This document shows positions 1 through 6,846 of a stretch of 20,366 nucleotides of DNA, piece after piece. The notes beneath the pieces were generated by a model. The model ran no database searches. It saw only the letters and a list, made by a program, of their open reading frames with translations, and was not told where the DNA came from. Origin of the DNA: DAIOEK01 sp964600595. GTDB lineage: Bacteria > Chloroflexota > Anaerolineae > Anaerolineales > Anaerolineaceae. Numbering within the stretch: the first letter of the stretch is position 1; every line of letters begins with the position of its first letter. Position numbers and translations under genes: made by a program. The stretch is from assembly GCA_964600595.1 (NCBI GenBank), contig CAZRKL010000031.1:1-20366 (forward strand). Reading direction: 5' to 3'.

Positions 1-162
1 ATTTGAAGGAAGCGGATCAACTTTACCCTTCTTCCGATTCGCCTCGCGCATATGTGCCATGATTTTTTCTTTTTCCAACCTGCGCTTTTTCCCCCGCAAT
101 TGCATGATGCGCAGATAAAAAATCACAATCGCGGCAACAACAACAATCATCCCGGTTTCCAT
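1..162 (-). CDS. Small membrane-anchored protein, partial (C-terminus outside window)
   Basis: An open frame begins at ATG 162 and runs off the start of the window, giving 54 visible codons. It has a ribosome site GAGGA eight bases upstream, directly after the stop of the 177-692 gene. The product begins METGMIVVVAAIVIFYL, one N-terminal hydrophobic segment (about residues 4-17), followed by a strongly basic and charged stretch containing GKKRRLEKEK. By the positive-inside rule the visible tail would be cytoplasmic. I do not recognise the family. The 15-base spacing suggests co-transcription with the upstream minus-strand genes. The end is unknown. Confidence 0.6.
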   Translation of the reverse strand, partial: METGMIVVVAAIVIFYLRIMQLRGKKRRLEKEKIMAHMREANRKKGKVDPLPSN

Positions 163-176
163 ATGGCAAATCCTCG

Positions 177-692
177 CTAAGATATTTTTAGAATTTTTAA
201 TACTGATTTGTGAAAAGTATCCAATACCGGATCACATCCAGAACCTATTCTGATGTTTCTAGCCCTCACAGTAAGTTCGTACATACCGGTTGAAACATCA
301 CCATCATCGCCAATTATTTCCGCCTCCAGAGCGAAAACACGGGTGGTAGGCAATCTGGTCAGGAACATATCAAACACAGTATTATGCTTGGGGTTTTTAA
401 CTAACGCCATATAATACACTTCGCCTACCATGACTGGTTTGGGTAAAGTAAGCAATACCATCGTGATCGTTTTGCCGTCTTTATCGGTATATTCCTTGAT
501 TTGATACCCTAACCCTTCAATGTCAGATTGAATTTTGATTCCCAAATTATCTACAAGGTGCTTCCACCAGAATCTCAGAAATTTTATCCCATCCTTATCA
601 AGATACTTAAGGAAATCTTGATGTTGCTGGTGCCACATCATCGGAATAGTTTCATGTGTATAGTTGTAATGTTGCGATTTTTTCTGATTCAC
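177..692 (-). CDS. Hypothetical protein, 171 aa
   Basis: I do not recognise this protein. It is soluble by appearance: no signal peptide and no membrane segment. The N-terminal part is rich in aromatic and histidine residues (HETIPMMWHQQHQDF, FLRFWWKHLVD). The remainder looks like alternating beta strands, including a repeated acidic turn GDDGDV and a final RARNIRIGSG strand before a C-terminal helix. The start chosen is GTG at 692, because AGGAG lies five bases upstream of it. A TTG at 710 extends the frame by six residues but has no ribosome site and would nearly touch the stop of the preceding gene at 715. It follows the NAD(P)-binding gene by about 22 bases and so probably shares its transcript. 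Confidence 0.65.
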   Translation of the reverse strand: MNQKKSQHYNYTHETIPMMWHQQHQDFLKYLDKDGIKFLRFWWKHLVDNLGIKIQSDIEGLGYQIKEYTDKDGKTITMVLLTLPKPVMVGEVYYMALVKNPKHNTVFDMFLTRLPTTRVFALEAEIIGDDGDVSTGMYELTVRARNIRIGSGCDPVLDTFHKSVLKILKIS

Positions 693-714
693 AGCGACTC
701 CTACGGGCAAAAAA

Positions 715-1575
715 CTAGAAATGATCTTTTATGAACTGCGCAATTGTAATAGGTTTCTTGTTAAGCAGGAAGGACAATACTTCAGGGGTTCCTTTTAACC
801 CATGCTTATCGTAATATTCAAACATGGATAGTAGTGTTTTTCTCGAATAATCCGGCATGCCGGATTGGCGGGCACTGCTTTCCCATGTGGATTTTTCAAT
901 TACTTCGACAGAGATTGTTTTACCCAATTGATCGGATAATTCCGCGGCTACCTGTACCTGCGAGATGGGTAATGTTCCGACAATCTCATAAATACCAAAA
1001 GTAGTTTCAATATTTGTCAGCACATGCAATACAACCTCAGCTACATTTCTGAGATCAACCAATGAAATTTCAGCTTGAGGTGAATATGGAATCGGGAATT
1101 TTCCCTCTAGAATGGAATTTTTGTACCCAAGCAAGTTCTGCATATAAGCAGTAGGCTGCAAAATGGTATATTCAAGCGATGATTTAAATAATTCCTCTTC
1201 CACTAATAATTTCTGCCAATGGTGGGGCATACTCTGAATATGCGGATGCAGGACAGAGTGGTAAATAAACCTTTTTACCCCTGCATTTTGACAAGCATGG
1301 ATTGCATTTTTTCCAATGGCTAGTTCATCCTCGGTCATGTTGGGGCAGATATGATACATTGCGTTGACGCCAGCGAGCGCATTCTCCAGATCATTGATTG
1401 ACCGCAGGTCACCAATCATGACAGATTTCGCACCACAGTCAAGCAATTCCTGACGATAGGACTCTTTGTGTGTGAAAGCTGTTACCATCCACTGATGTGA
1501 GGATAGATGATTTATTATTGTTTTTCCTGTTTTACCCGAGGCACCGGTAATCAGGATGTTTTTGTTTTTGTTCAT
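715..1575 (-). CDS. NmrA-type NAD(P)-binding protein (atypical SDR)
   Basis: The protein has a Rossmann fold: strand NILIT followed by GASGKTG (glycines 11, 14 and 17) and an acidic GDL motif after the third strand. The later YTILQPTAYMQNLL segment is typical of NmrA/HSCARG-like and NAD(P)H:quinone oxidoreductase type 2-like atypical short-chain proteins. These bind NAD(P) and act as redox sensors or as reductases, so the substrate cannot be named. The start ATG 1575 gives 286 residues. A frame extension to GTG 1605 is rejected because that GTG lies inside the terminator stem of the permease gene. No good Shine-Dalgarno precedes ATG 1575, so initiation may be weak or leaderless-like. The 177-692 gene follows closely downstream. 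Confidence 0.8.
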   Translation of the reverse strand: MNKNKNILITGASGKTGKTIINHLSSHQWMVTAFTHKESYRQELLDCGAKSVMIGDLRSINDLENALAGVNAMYHICPNMTEDELAIGKNAIHACQNAGVKRFIYHSVLHPHIQSMPHHWQKLLVEEELFKSSLEYTILQPTAYMQNLLGYKNSILEGKFPIPYSPQAEISLVDLRNVAEVVLHVLTNIETTFGIYEIVGTLPISQVQVAAELSDQLGKTISVEVIEKSTWESSARQSGMPDYSRKTLLSMFEYYDKHGLKGTPEVLSFLLNKKPITIAQFIKDHF

Positions 1576-1591
1576 AATTCTTAATTTTGAA

Positions 1592-1625
1592 AATATAGGG
1601 CGCACAATAAAGTGCGCCCTATATT
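1592..1625 (-). terminator. Intrinsic terminator of the permease gene
   Basis: A perfect 14-base inverted repeat (1592-1605 with 1612-1625; arm AATATAGGGCGCAC) encloses a six-base loop. On the minus strand it sits 22 bases past the permease stop and runs into a short U-rich stretch (AUAUUUUC). The NAD(P)-binding gene begins only 16 bases beyond it, so that gene needs read-through or its own promoter. Confidence 0.85.
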
Positions 1626-1647
1626 GACTTAAATTTAGCTTAGTTGG

Positions 1648-3063
1648 TTATACATTAGCCCGGTCTAACGGAGACTTGAAAGCCCGGAAGATCAGGTTAA
1701 GGATGATACCAACGACTGCGCCGGTTGCAATAGCAGGCCAGCCATAGGGGAAGACGCCCTGGAACAGAGGAATGGGCAGGAAGCCATTGGCATAACCAAT
1801 GTTACCACCGATACCCACAACCAGGATGATGGCGCCGATAGCCAGCTGACGCGGATCATAGAGGTTCACTTTTTCTGCGATCATCAGAGCAATACCCTGC
1901 ATACCAATGACACCATACAGGTAGATGGCAAGACCACCAGCAACTGCGGTCGGGAAGGAGTTCACGGCGTCTTTGAGTGGGCCGATGAATCCCAAGATCA
2001 TGGAAATGGCTCCGGCTGCAATCAATGCAGGACCAGAGTAGTTCCGGGTGATCACCATGAGCGAGTTGTTTTCACCGTAGTTCGTACCAGCGGTGGAGCC
2101 AAAGATACCATTGACCAGGTCATTGAAACCATCGAGCATCAGGTTCAAACCAATGTAGCGGGAAAGGTATAACTTCTCGCGACCTTGTTCTTCTGCCAGG
2201 TGGTCAACATACAATGAAATCTGGTAAAGGTGAGCGGTGGATTCTGGGATGGTTGCGATCGCCATGATACCAACACCAATCAGAACCGTTAGTGTCAATG
2301 GATGATTGAACACAGGCAAGGTAATGCGCGGTGCGGTTATGAAGGAGGTAGTGAATTGGGTTGTAACCAGACCCAGAAGGGCAGCAACGATGTAGCCCAG
2401 AATACCGGCAAGAAGGATCGGGAGCATTCCGATGAAGCCCTTGCCCTGCAGGTAAACCGAGAACAAAACAGCGGCTAACAGGGTGATGAGTGCAGCAGCC
2501 CACCAGGTGAGGGTCATGCCAGGTGCAGCGATAGGATCAACACCACAGCAGGTACCGGAGGCCATGGTCAGAGCAGTGTAGCCCAAACCAATACCAATGG
2601 TACAAGCAACGGCACCGGTAACGATGGGAGGCAGGACCTTGTCAACTGCTTCTTTACCGCCGGAAACACGGATAATTAAACCAACGATAACGTTGATAAT
2701 ACCGGTAGCGATGAAGCCAGCTTGAACAACCGCAATGGTTGCAGGTGCAGCAGCTTGCCCAAAGCCCAGTCCAGGTTCAATAACATTGATCGCAGAAACG
2801 ACTGCGGTGATGTAAGCGAAACTGGAACCGTAGTACAGAGGAATGTATTTCCCCATTGCAAATTTCGCACCCACAAGCGCGACGATCGTGCCCAGACCGG
2901 TGATGGTCAAAACTGTTGAAACGTCGAAGTGCATAAGCAGGGCGCACAAAACTGTGGCGGGGAACATGGTCAGAACGTGCTGGAAGCCCAGCAAAACCAT
3001 CTGCCCGAATGGAGGGGTATCATTTGGTAGATAACCCATAACTTTTGGTGCGGTAGTGGCCAT
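1648..3063 (-). CDS. NCS2 nucleobase permease, uracil (UraA) type
   Basis: This 471-residue polytopic inner-membrane protein has the usual NCS2 length and about 14 hydrophobic segments. It carries the QH pair in the first helix (28-29), a PES glutamate (E274) at the position of the UraA TM8 glutamate, and TNYGENNSLMVITR (327-340) in TM10, where E331 matches the second substrate-binding glutamate of UraA. The Gly-Glu-Asn form is that of proton-coupled uracil carriers; xanthine and urate carriers normally have a Gln-Asn there. General annotation would be uracil-xanthine permease; I infer a pyrimidine-like substrate. It starts at ATG 3063 after a GAGGAAGGAAG ribosome site. It lies downstream of the Mo-hydroxylase operon but is separated by a terminator at 3194-3232, so it may be expressed by read-through or from an unseen promoter. 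Confidence 0.92.
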   Translation of the reverse strand: MATTAPKVMGYLPNDTPPFGQMVLLGFQHVLTMFPATVLCALLMHFDVSTVLTITGLGTIVALVGAKFAMGKYIPLYYGSSFAYITAVVSAINVIEPGLGFGQAAAPATIAVVQAGFIATGIINVIVGLIIRVSGGKEAVDKVLPPIVTGAVACTIGIGLGYTALTMASGTCCGVDPIAAPGMTLTWWAAALITLLAAVLFSVYLQGKGFIGMLPILLAGILGYIVAALLGLVTTQFTTSFITAPRITLPVFNHPLTLTVLIGVGIMAIATIPESTAHLYQISLYVDHLAEEQGREKLYLSRYIGLNLMLDGFNDLVNGIFGSTAGTNYGENNSLMVITRNYSGPALIAAGAISMILGFIGPLKDAVNSFPTAVAGGLAIYLYGVIGMQGIALMIAEKVNLYDPRQLAIGAIILVVGIGGNIGYANGFLPIPLFQGVFPYGWPAIATGAVVGIILNLIFRAFKSPLDRANV

Positions 3064-3125
3064 TAGAATCTTCCTTCCTCTTTCAAAAAAAATAATTTTT
3101 GTTGTTGGAAAAGTTCTTTTTTTTC

Positions 3126-3156
3126 GTTTTCTAACGTAGAAGGTCGGCTAGAAAAC
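3126..3156 (-). other. Leader hairpin upstream of permease
   Basis: An eight-base perfect inverted repeat (GTTTTCTA, 3126-3133 with 3149-3156) with a 15-base loop lies in the untranslated leader 60-90 bases before the permease start. It is followed by an A-rich, then T-rich stretch. It could be a regulatory or stability structure, and I match it to no known riboswitch. Confidence 0.35.
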
Positions 3157-3165
3157 CCTTAAAGC

Positions 3166-3191
3166 TCACATTTCGATTCAATCACCTCCTT
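3166..3191 (-). promoter_or_regulatory. Extended Shine-Dalgarno followed by ATG-TGA start-stop
   Basis: On the minus strand, 3191-3181 reads AAGGAGGTGAT, a full-length complement of the usual 16S rRNA 3' tail. Thirteen bases after its GGAGG core comes ATG (3171-3169) directly followed by TGA (3168-3166). No long reading frame follows. It may be a ribosome standby site, a minimal start-stop regulatory frame in the permease leader, or a relic of a lost small gene. Confidence 0.35.
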
Positions 3192-3193
3192 CC

Positions 3194-3232
3194 AAAAACT
3201 AGAGGAGATTCATATGGTTATGAATCTCCTCT
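3194..3232 (-). terminator. Intrinsic terminator after the 62-aa membrane protein
   Basis: A perfect 14-base stem (3201-3214 with 3219-3232; arm AGAGGAGATTCATA) has a four-base loop and is followed on the minus strand by AGUUUUU (U-run 3198-3194). It lies eight bases past the stop of the small protein gene and would separate it, and the Mo-hydroxylase operon, from the permease. Confidence 0.88.
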
Positions 3233-3240
3233 GATCTCCA

Positions 3241-3429
3241 TTATTTAGCTGTGAAATTGGATGCAATCAACGCAACAACAAGTAAAATTGCTGCGACAGC
3301 TACTACATAGAAAAACATTTTTACTTCTGCAGATTTCTTAAAATCTACTTTTTCAATGTACTCTTTAGAGAGTTGTTCGCCAATCACTTCTTCTTCGCTC
3401 AACTCTTTCTTTTCAATAACTTCAGTCAC
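3241..3429 (-). CDS. Small single-pass membrane protein, 62 aa
   Basis: This 62-residue protein has a charged, Glu/Lys-rich N-terminal half (about residues 1-36, likely helical or coiled) and one strong transmembrane helix (about 38-58, FFYVVAVAAILLVVALIA). It ends in NFTAK, so it is probably a tail-anchored or N-in single-pass protein. The start is GTG 3429, with GGAGG five bases upstream. The gene has its own promoter (3454-3481) and its own terminator (3194-3232), so it can be a monocistronic unit between the Mo-hydroxylase operon and the permease. I do not recognise the family. A role as a membrane partner for the hydroxylase or the permease is possible but rests only on position. Confidence 0.72.
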   Translation of the reverse strand: MTEVIEKKELSEEEVIGEQLSKEYIEKVDFKKSAEVKMFFYVVAVAAILLVVALIASNFTAK

Positions 3430-3453
3430 CGTATCCTCCAGATAATTAATCTA

Positions 3454-3481
3454 ATTTTAAGCAGATATTATTAAATGTCAA
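3454..3481 (-). promoter_or_regulatory. Sigma70-type promoter for the 62-aa membrane protein
   Basis: The minus strand shows a perfect -35 TTGACA (3481-3476), a 16-base spacer and a -10 TAAAAT (3459-3454). The predicted start near 3447 gives a leader of about 18 bases before GTG 3429. The -35 overlaps a TTAAATG/CATTTAA inverted repeat (3471-3477 and 3483-3489) that could be an operator. Confidence 0.65.
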
Positions 3482-3508
3482 ACATTTAACAGAAAAAACA
3501 CTAATTTG

Positions 3509-3961
3509 TTATTTTCGTTTCTCAACCTCCTTATCCAGTTTCTCCAGACCACTCTTCAGCATGCTTTTGGCAACACTGTCTATGAGCCGCTGGCCAACAC
3601 TGGCAAGCTTACCGCCGATGTTTAGTTCACCGGTGTATTTGAACAATGTTTTGCCATCATCCTGCTGAATAAACTGGACCTTTCCCACACCTTCAGCAAA
3701 ACCTGCAGCGCCTTTTCCTTTGACGACCATGGTAAATGACTCGGTGGGAACATCATCCTTGATTGAATAGAGACCTGCAAATTGTCCATTTACCGGACCA
3801 ATTTTTAACTTGATGGTCCCTTCATACTCGTTGGGATTGATTTCTTTCATAGTGCTTTCACCTGGAATTGCCAGGAGCAGCATATTCGGGTCGTGAACGA
3901 CTTCATACGCTATTTTCTGCGGACCGTTGAATACGTAATCCCCTTCAATCTTTATACCCAT
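3509..3961 (-). CDS. CoxG-like SRPBCC protein
   Basis: This 150-residue protein fits the CoxG / carbon monoxide dehydrogenase subunit G family of the START-like (SRPBCC) fold. It has an N-terminal strand KIEGDYVFNGP, then helix QKIAYEVVHDPNMLLLAIPG, where most family members have W..L.D...L..C.PG. Further strands follow (YEGTIKLKIGPVNGQFAG), then a GGKLASVGQRLIDSVAKSML helix that closes the lipid-like cavity. In the CO dehydrogenase of Oligotropha, CoxG helps attach the enzyme to the membrane; many other Mo-hydroxylase operons carry a homologue. The C-terminus is Lys-rich. It starts at ATG 3961 with AAGGAG upstream, 24 bases after the large subunit, so it is the last gene of the Mo-hydroxylase operon. 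A role in assembling or docking the hydroxylase is inferred. Confidence 0.85.
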   Translation of the reverse strand: MGIKIEGDYVFNGPQKIAYEVVHDPNMLLLAIPGESTMKEINPNEYEGTIKLKIGPVNGQFAGLYSIKDDVPTESFTMVVKGKGAAGFAEGVGKVQFIQQDDGKTLFKYTGELNIGGKLASVGQRLIDSVAKSMLKSGLEKLDKEVEKRK

Positions 3962-3985
3962 TGTTAATACTCCTTTAGTAATAAT

Positions 3986-6334
3986 TTACTTCTTTATTGA
4001 TTCGATTCTTTCATACAACCAGCTTGGATGTATGGGCATTTCGTCAATAAATAATCCCGGAATCTGCAGCGCGTCTTCAATTGCTTGAGCGTAAAGCGGA
4101 GGGATGGGAATGGTGCCAGATTCACCTACACCTTTAATTCCAAGCGGATTGAGTGGGGATGGGGTGTTCAGATGTCCAATTTCAATTTTATGGGGCATAT
4201 CGGTTACCCGTGGGATGAGGTAATCAATAAATGAGCCATTCATCAGCTGTGCATTCTCATCATAAGCCAATTGCTCAAAGTAAGAGTTGCCGATACCCAT
4301 TTGTACGCCACCATGCAGCTGACCATCCAGTATCATCGGGTTAATGACCGTACCACAGTCATCCACAAAGATGAATTTATGGAATTTGAGATTATATGTT
4401 ACAGGATCCACCTCAATTATTGCAGCGCAAGCGCCGTTGGAGGTGGCACCGTAGGGTGGGGCATAATACGCTGTAGCCTCTAACCCTGGTTCTGTGCCGG
4501 GCTTGATCGTACCACGCATCGGATTTGCTTTTACAGCGAGATCGCCAAGCTTGATGGATTTTCCAGGAATATCAGCCACGCGTACTTCGCCATTGCTGAT
4601 TTCCAATTCTTCCTCTGGAACATTGAAAAGTTTACTGGCAGTAGAAAGAATTTTTGCCCGAACAGCTTTTCCGGCCAAATGGTATGCGTTCCCGGCTACA
4701 GTTGCACCTCGGCTGGCAAATGTACCAGTACCCCAATAGAAACGATCGGTATCTCCGGTTTCTATGACTACATCTTCCACATTGCAGCCAACCTGATCTG
4801 CAACGATCTGGGCGAATACTGTAAAGTGACCTTGTCCCTGGGTTCCGAAGATACAGGATGCGTAAACTTTACCACTCGAACCAACGGTCACACGCGCGCC
4901 TTCGTAGGGACCGACACCTGTATTCTCGGTGAACATAACCAAACCAATGCCCACTTTTTTGCCTTGTGCGCGTAGTTTAGGTTGTTCTTCTTTAATCCAG
5001 CGATCGTAATCGATCATCTCTTTTGCTTTTTTCAGTACAGCGGGGTAATTACCGCTATCCAGAACAAACTGAGCAAAGTCCTGCGCAATAATACCTGATT
5101 CCAGCGGGAATTTTGCGTCAGCAGGGATCATGTTAATTTCGCGGATTTTTGTCAAATCCATGTTCAATTTGCGGGCTGCCAGATCCAGCATCCGTTCCAT
5201 GATAAAAACACCATAAGAACGACCAGCTGCGCGAACCGGGGAAACGATCATCTTATTTGTAAAGACAGATTTAAACTCAGTGTAGAAATTGGGGATGTCG
5301 TACGTTCCGGTGGTGTGGGTCTGGGTGTTCAGAGGGATGGTAGCTGTATATGGATTGAAAGCACCTGTGTCATATAGGAACACATCCTTGAATCCAAGTA
5401 CTTTCCCATCTTTATTGAAAGCTATTTCACAATCATGGATCTGCATTCTTTCAGCAGTGGTACCAATGAAGTTTTCTGCGCGATCTTCCAGCCATTTAAC
5501 GGGTTGCTTTAATTGTTGAGTGGCAAAACAGCACAGAACTTCTTCGGGTTGGTTGGTCATCACTTTTGGACCAAATGCGCCACCAACAAATGGAACTATT
5601 ACGCGAACTTTCTGTTCTGGAATTTTAAACCAGGCTGCCATGCTATTCCGTAAACCGGATGGAGACTGGGTATTGCAATAAATCGTCAGCTGACCTGCAT
5701 ATTCATCCCAGGTAGCCACAACACCACGATTTTCCATCGCCCCGGCAGTACCACGGTCCATGATTACACGTTGGGCAATGCAATAATCAGCCTTGGCTTT
5801 TGCCTCTTCAAAACTACCGCGTTCCTGCTTAACATGGGTGGCCAGATTTGTGCCGAGTTCTTCGTGAACCAGCGGAGAATCGGGTTTTAGCGCATCTTCA
5901 ATATTCTCAACCACTGGAAGTGGATCAGAGTCTACAAAAATCGCTGCGGCTGCATCTTCAGCGATGTAGCGATTCTCTGCAATAACCATAGCAACCACTT
6001 CACCCTGGTGATGAATTTTGTCTTTGACGATGGGGATTTGTGTTCTCGAATTGGCGACGGTTCCCGGAATTGAATGGGGTGCAGGAACCAAAACTGGTCC
6101 TGGATGCCACCATTCACCGAGGTCTTCCCAGGTATAAACAGCAACTACACCTTCCATCTCTTTGGCAGCGCTTGTGTCAATGCTGTTCAATTTTGCGTGT
6201 GGATAATCACTGCGCAGAAAAGCTGCGTGCAGGGTGTTGGGAAGATTAATGTCTCCAATATACTGCCCACGCCCGGTAAGCAGGCGAGGATCTTCCAATC
6301 TTTTTATTCTCTGTCCTAGATATTTTTGTGCCAC
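3986..6334 (-). CDS. Xanthine dehydrogenase-family hydroxylase, molybdopterin-binding large subunit
   Basis: This is the catalytic subunit (782 residues, normal length) of a three-subunit molybdenum hydroxylase that inserts water-derived oxygen into a heteroaromatic or similar substrate. Visible motifs are an N-terminal GQRIKRLEDPRLLTG start (7-21), GGAFGPK in the Moco region (251-257), GTQGQGHFT (497-505), GTGTFASRGATVAG (536-549) and the catalytic glutamate in KGVGESG (E738). The active-site loop reads SPVRAAGRS (365-373). The AYRCSFR loop of Mo/Cu CO dehydrogenase is missing, so this is not a true CO dehydrogenase. The start is GTG 6334 with GCGAGG upstream, 17 bases after the 2Fe-2S gene. 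The substrate cannot be read from the sequence; context suggests a nucleobase or its derivative. Confidence 0.93.
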   Translation of the reverse strand: MAQKYLGQRIKRLEDPRLLTGRGQYIGDINLPNTLHAAFLRSDYPHAKLNSIDTSAAKEMEGVVAVYTWEDLGEWWHPGPVLVPAPHSIPGTVANSRTQIPIVKDKIHHQGEVVAMVIAENRYIAEDAAAAIFVDSDPLPVVENIEDALKPDSPLVHEELGTNLATHVKQERGSFEEAKAKADYCIAQRVIMDRGTAGAMENRGVVATWDEYAGQLTIYCNTQSPSGLRNSMAAWFKIPEQKVRVIVPFVGGAFGPKVMTNQPEEVLCCFATQQLKQPVKWLEDRAENFIGTTAERMQIHDCEIAFNKDGKVLGFKDVFLYDTGAFNPYTATIPLNTQTHTTGTYDIPNFYTEFKSVFTNKMIVSPVRAAGRSYGVFIMERMLDLAARKLNMDLTKIREINMIPADAKFPLESGIIAQDFAQFVLDSGNYPAVLKKAKEMIDYDRWIKEEQPKLRAQGKKVGIGLVMFTENTGVGPYEGARVTVGSSGKVYASCIFGTQGQGHFTVFAQIVADQVGCNVEDVVIETGDTDRFYWGTGTFASRGATVAGNAYHLAGKAVRAKILSTASKLFNVPEEELEISNGEVRVADIPGKSIKLGDLAVKANPMRGTIKPGTEPGLEATAYYAPPYGATSNGACAAIIEVDPVTYNLKFHKFIFVDDCGTVINPMILDGQLHGGVQMGIGNSYFEQLAYDENAQLMNGSFIDYLIPRVTDMPHKIEIGHLNTPSPLNPLGIKGVGESGTIPIPPLYAQAIEDALQIPGLFIDEMPIHPSWLYERIESIKK

Positions 6335-6351
6335 GTTACACCTCGCTTTCC

Positions 6352-6837
6352 TTACCCGCGCTCTGCTGCCATATTTTGGGCAGCCAGCTTTGCGGCTTCT
6401 ACGATATTCTCATATCCGGTGCAGCGGCAAAGATTGCCGTCAATTGCCTCCCGAAGATCATCTTCGGACGGATTTTTATGATCGCGCAGGTAAGCAGAAA
6501 GTGTCATCAGAATTCCCGGTGTGCAAAATCCGCATTGGGCAGCGTGTTTTTCGCGGAATGCTTCTTGAATAGGATGCAGCTTTTCCGGAGTTCCAAGGCT
6601 TTCTACAGTCAGTATTTCATGCCCCTCAGCCTGTACGGCTAAAGTCAGGCAGGATCTTACCGGTTGTCCATCCATAAGGATGGTGCAGGTTCCGCATACG
6701 CCATGTTCACAGCCGACATGGGTTCCAGTCAGACCGGCATGATATCGAATAAAATCGCTTAGTAATAAGCGGGTTTCGATCTCTTTTTTATAGATTTTTC
6801 CATTGATGTTAATGGCTACTTTAACCAGGTCGCTCAT
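6352..6837 (-). CDS. Xanthine dehydrogenase-family hydroxylase, 2Fe-2S small subunit
   Basis: This 161-residue protein carries two 2Fe-2S clusters that pass electrons from the molybdenum centre to FAD. The plant-ferredoxin-type N-terminal domain has C43, C48, C51 and C63 (CEHGVCGTC). The helical C-terminal domain has C102 and C105 (QCGFCTPG) and C137 and C139 (CRCTGY). All eight cysteine ligands are present and the length is standard. It starts at ATG 6837, with GGAGG five bases upstream, nine bases after the FAD subunit gene. Its position between the FAD and Mo genes gives the M-S-L gene order common in this family. Confidence 0.95.
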   Translation of the reverse strand: MSDLVKVAININGKIYKKEIETRLLLSDFIRYHAGLTGTHVGCEHGVCGTCTILMDGQPVRSCLTLAVQAEGHEILTVESLGTPEKLHPIQEAFREKHAAQCGFCTPGILMTLSAYLRDHKNPSEDDLREAIDGNLCRCTGYENIVEAAKLAAQNMAAERG

Positions 6838-6846
6838 GCTTACCTC

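Noticed and set aside
1576..1605. GTG 1605 as the start of the NAD(P)-binding gene
   Set aside because: It falls in the permease terminator stem, and the Rossmann motif begins just after ATG 1575.
6234..6642. Overlapping plus-strand frames opposite the 2Fe-2S and large subunit genes
   Set aside because: They are antisense to two genes with complete motifs and show no start signals.
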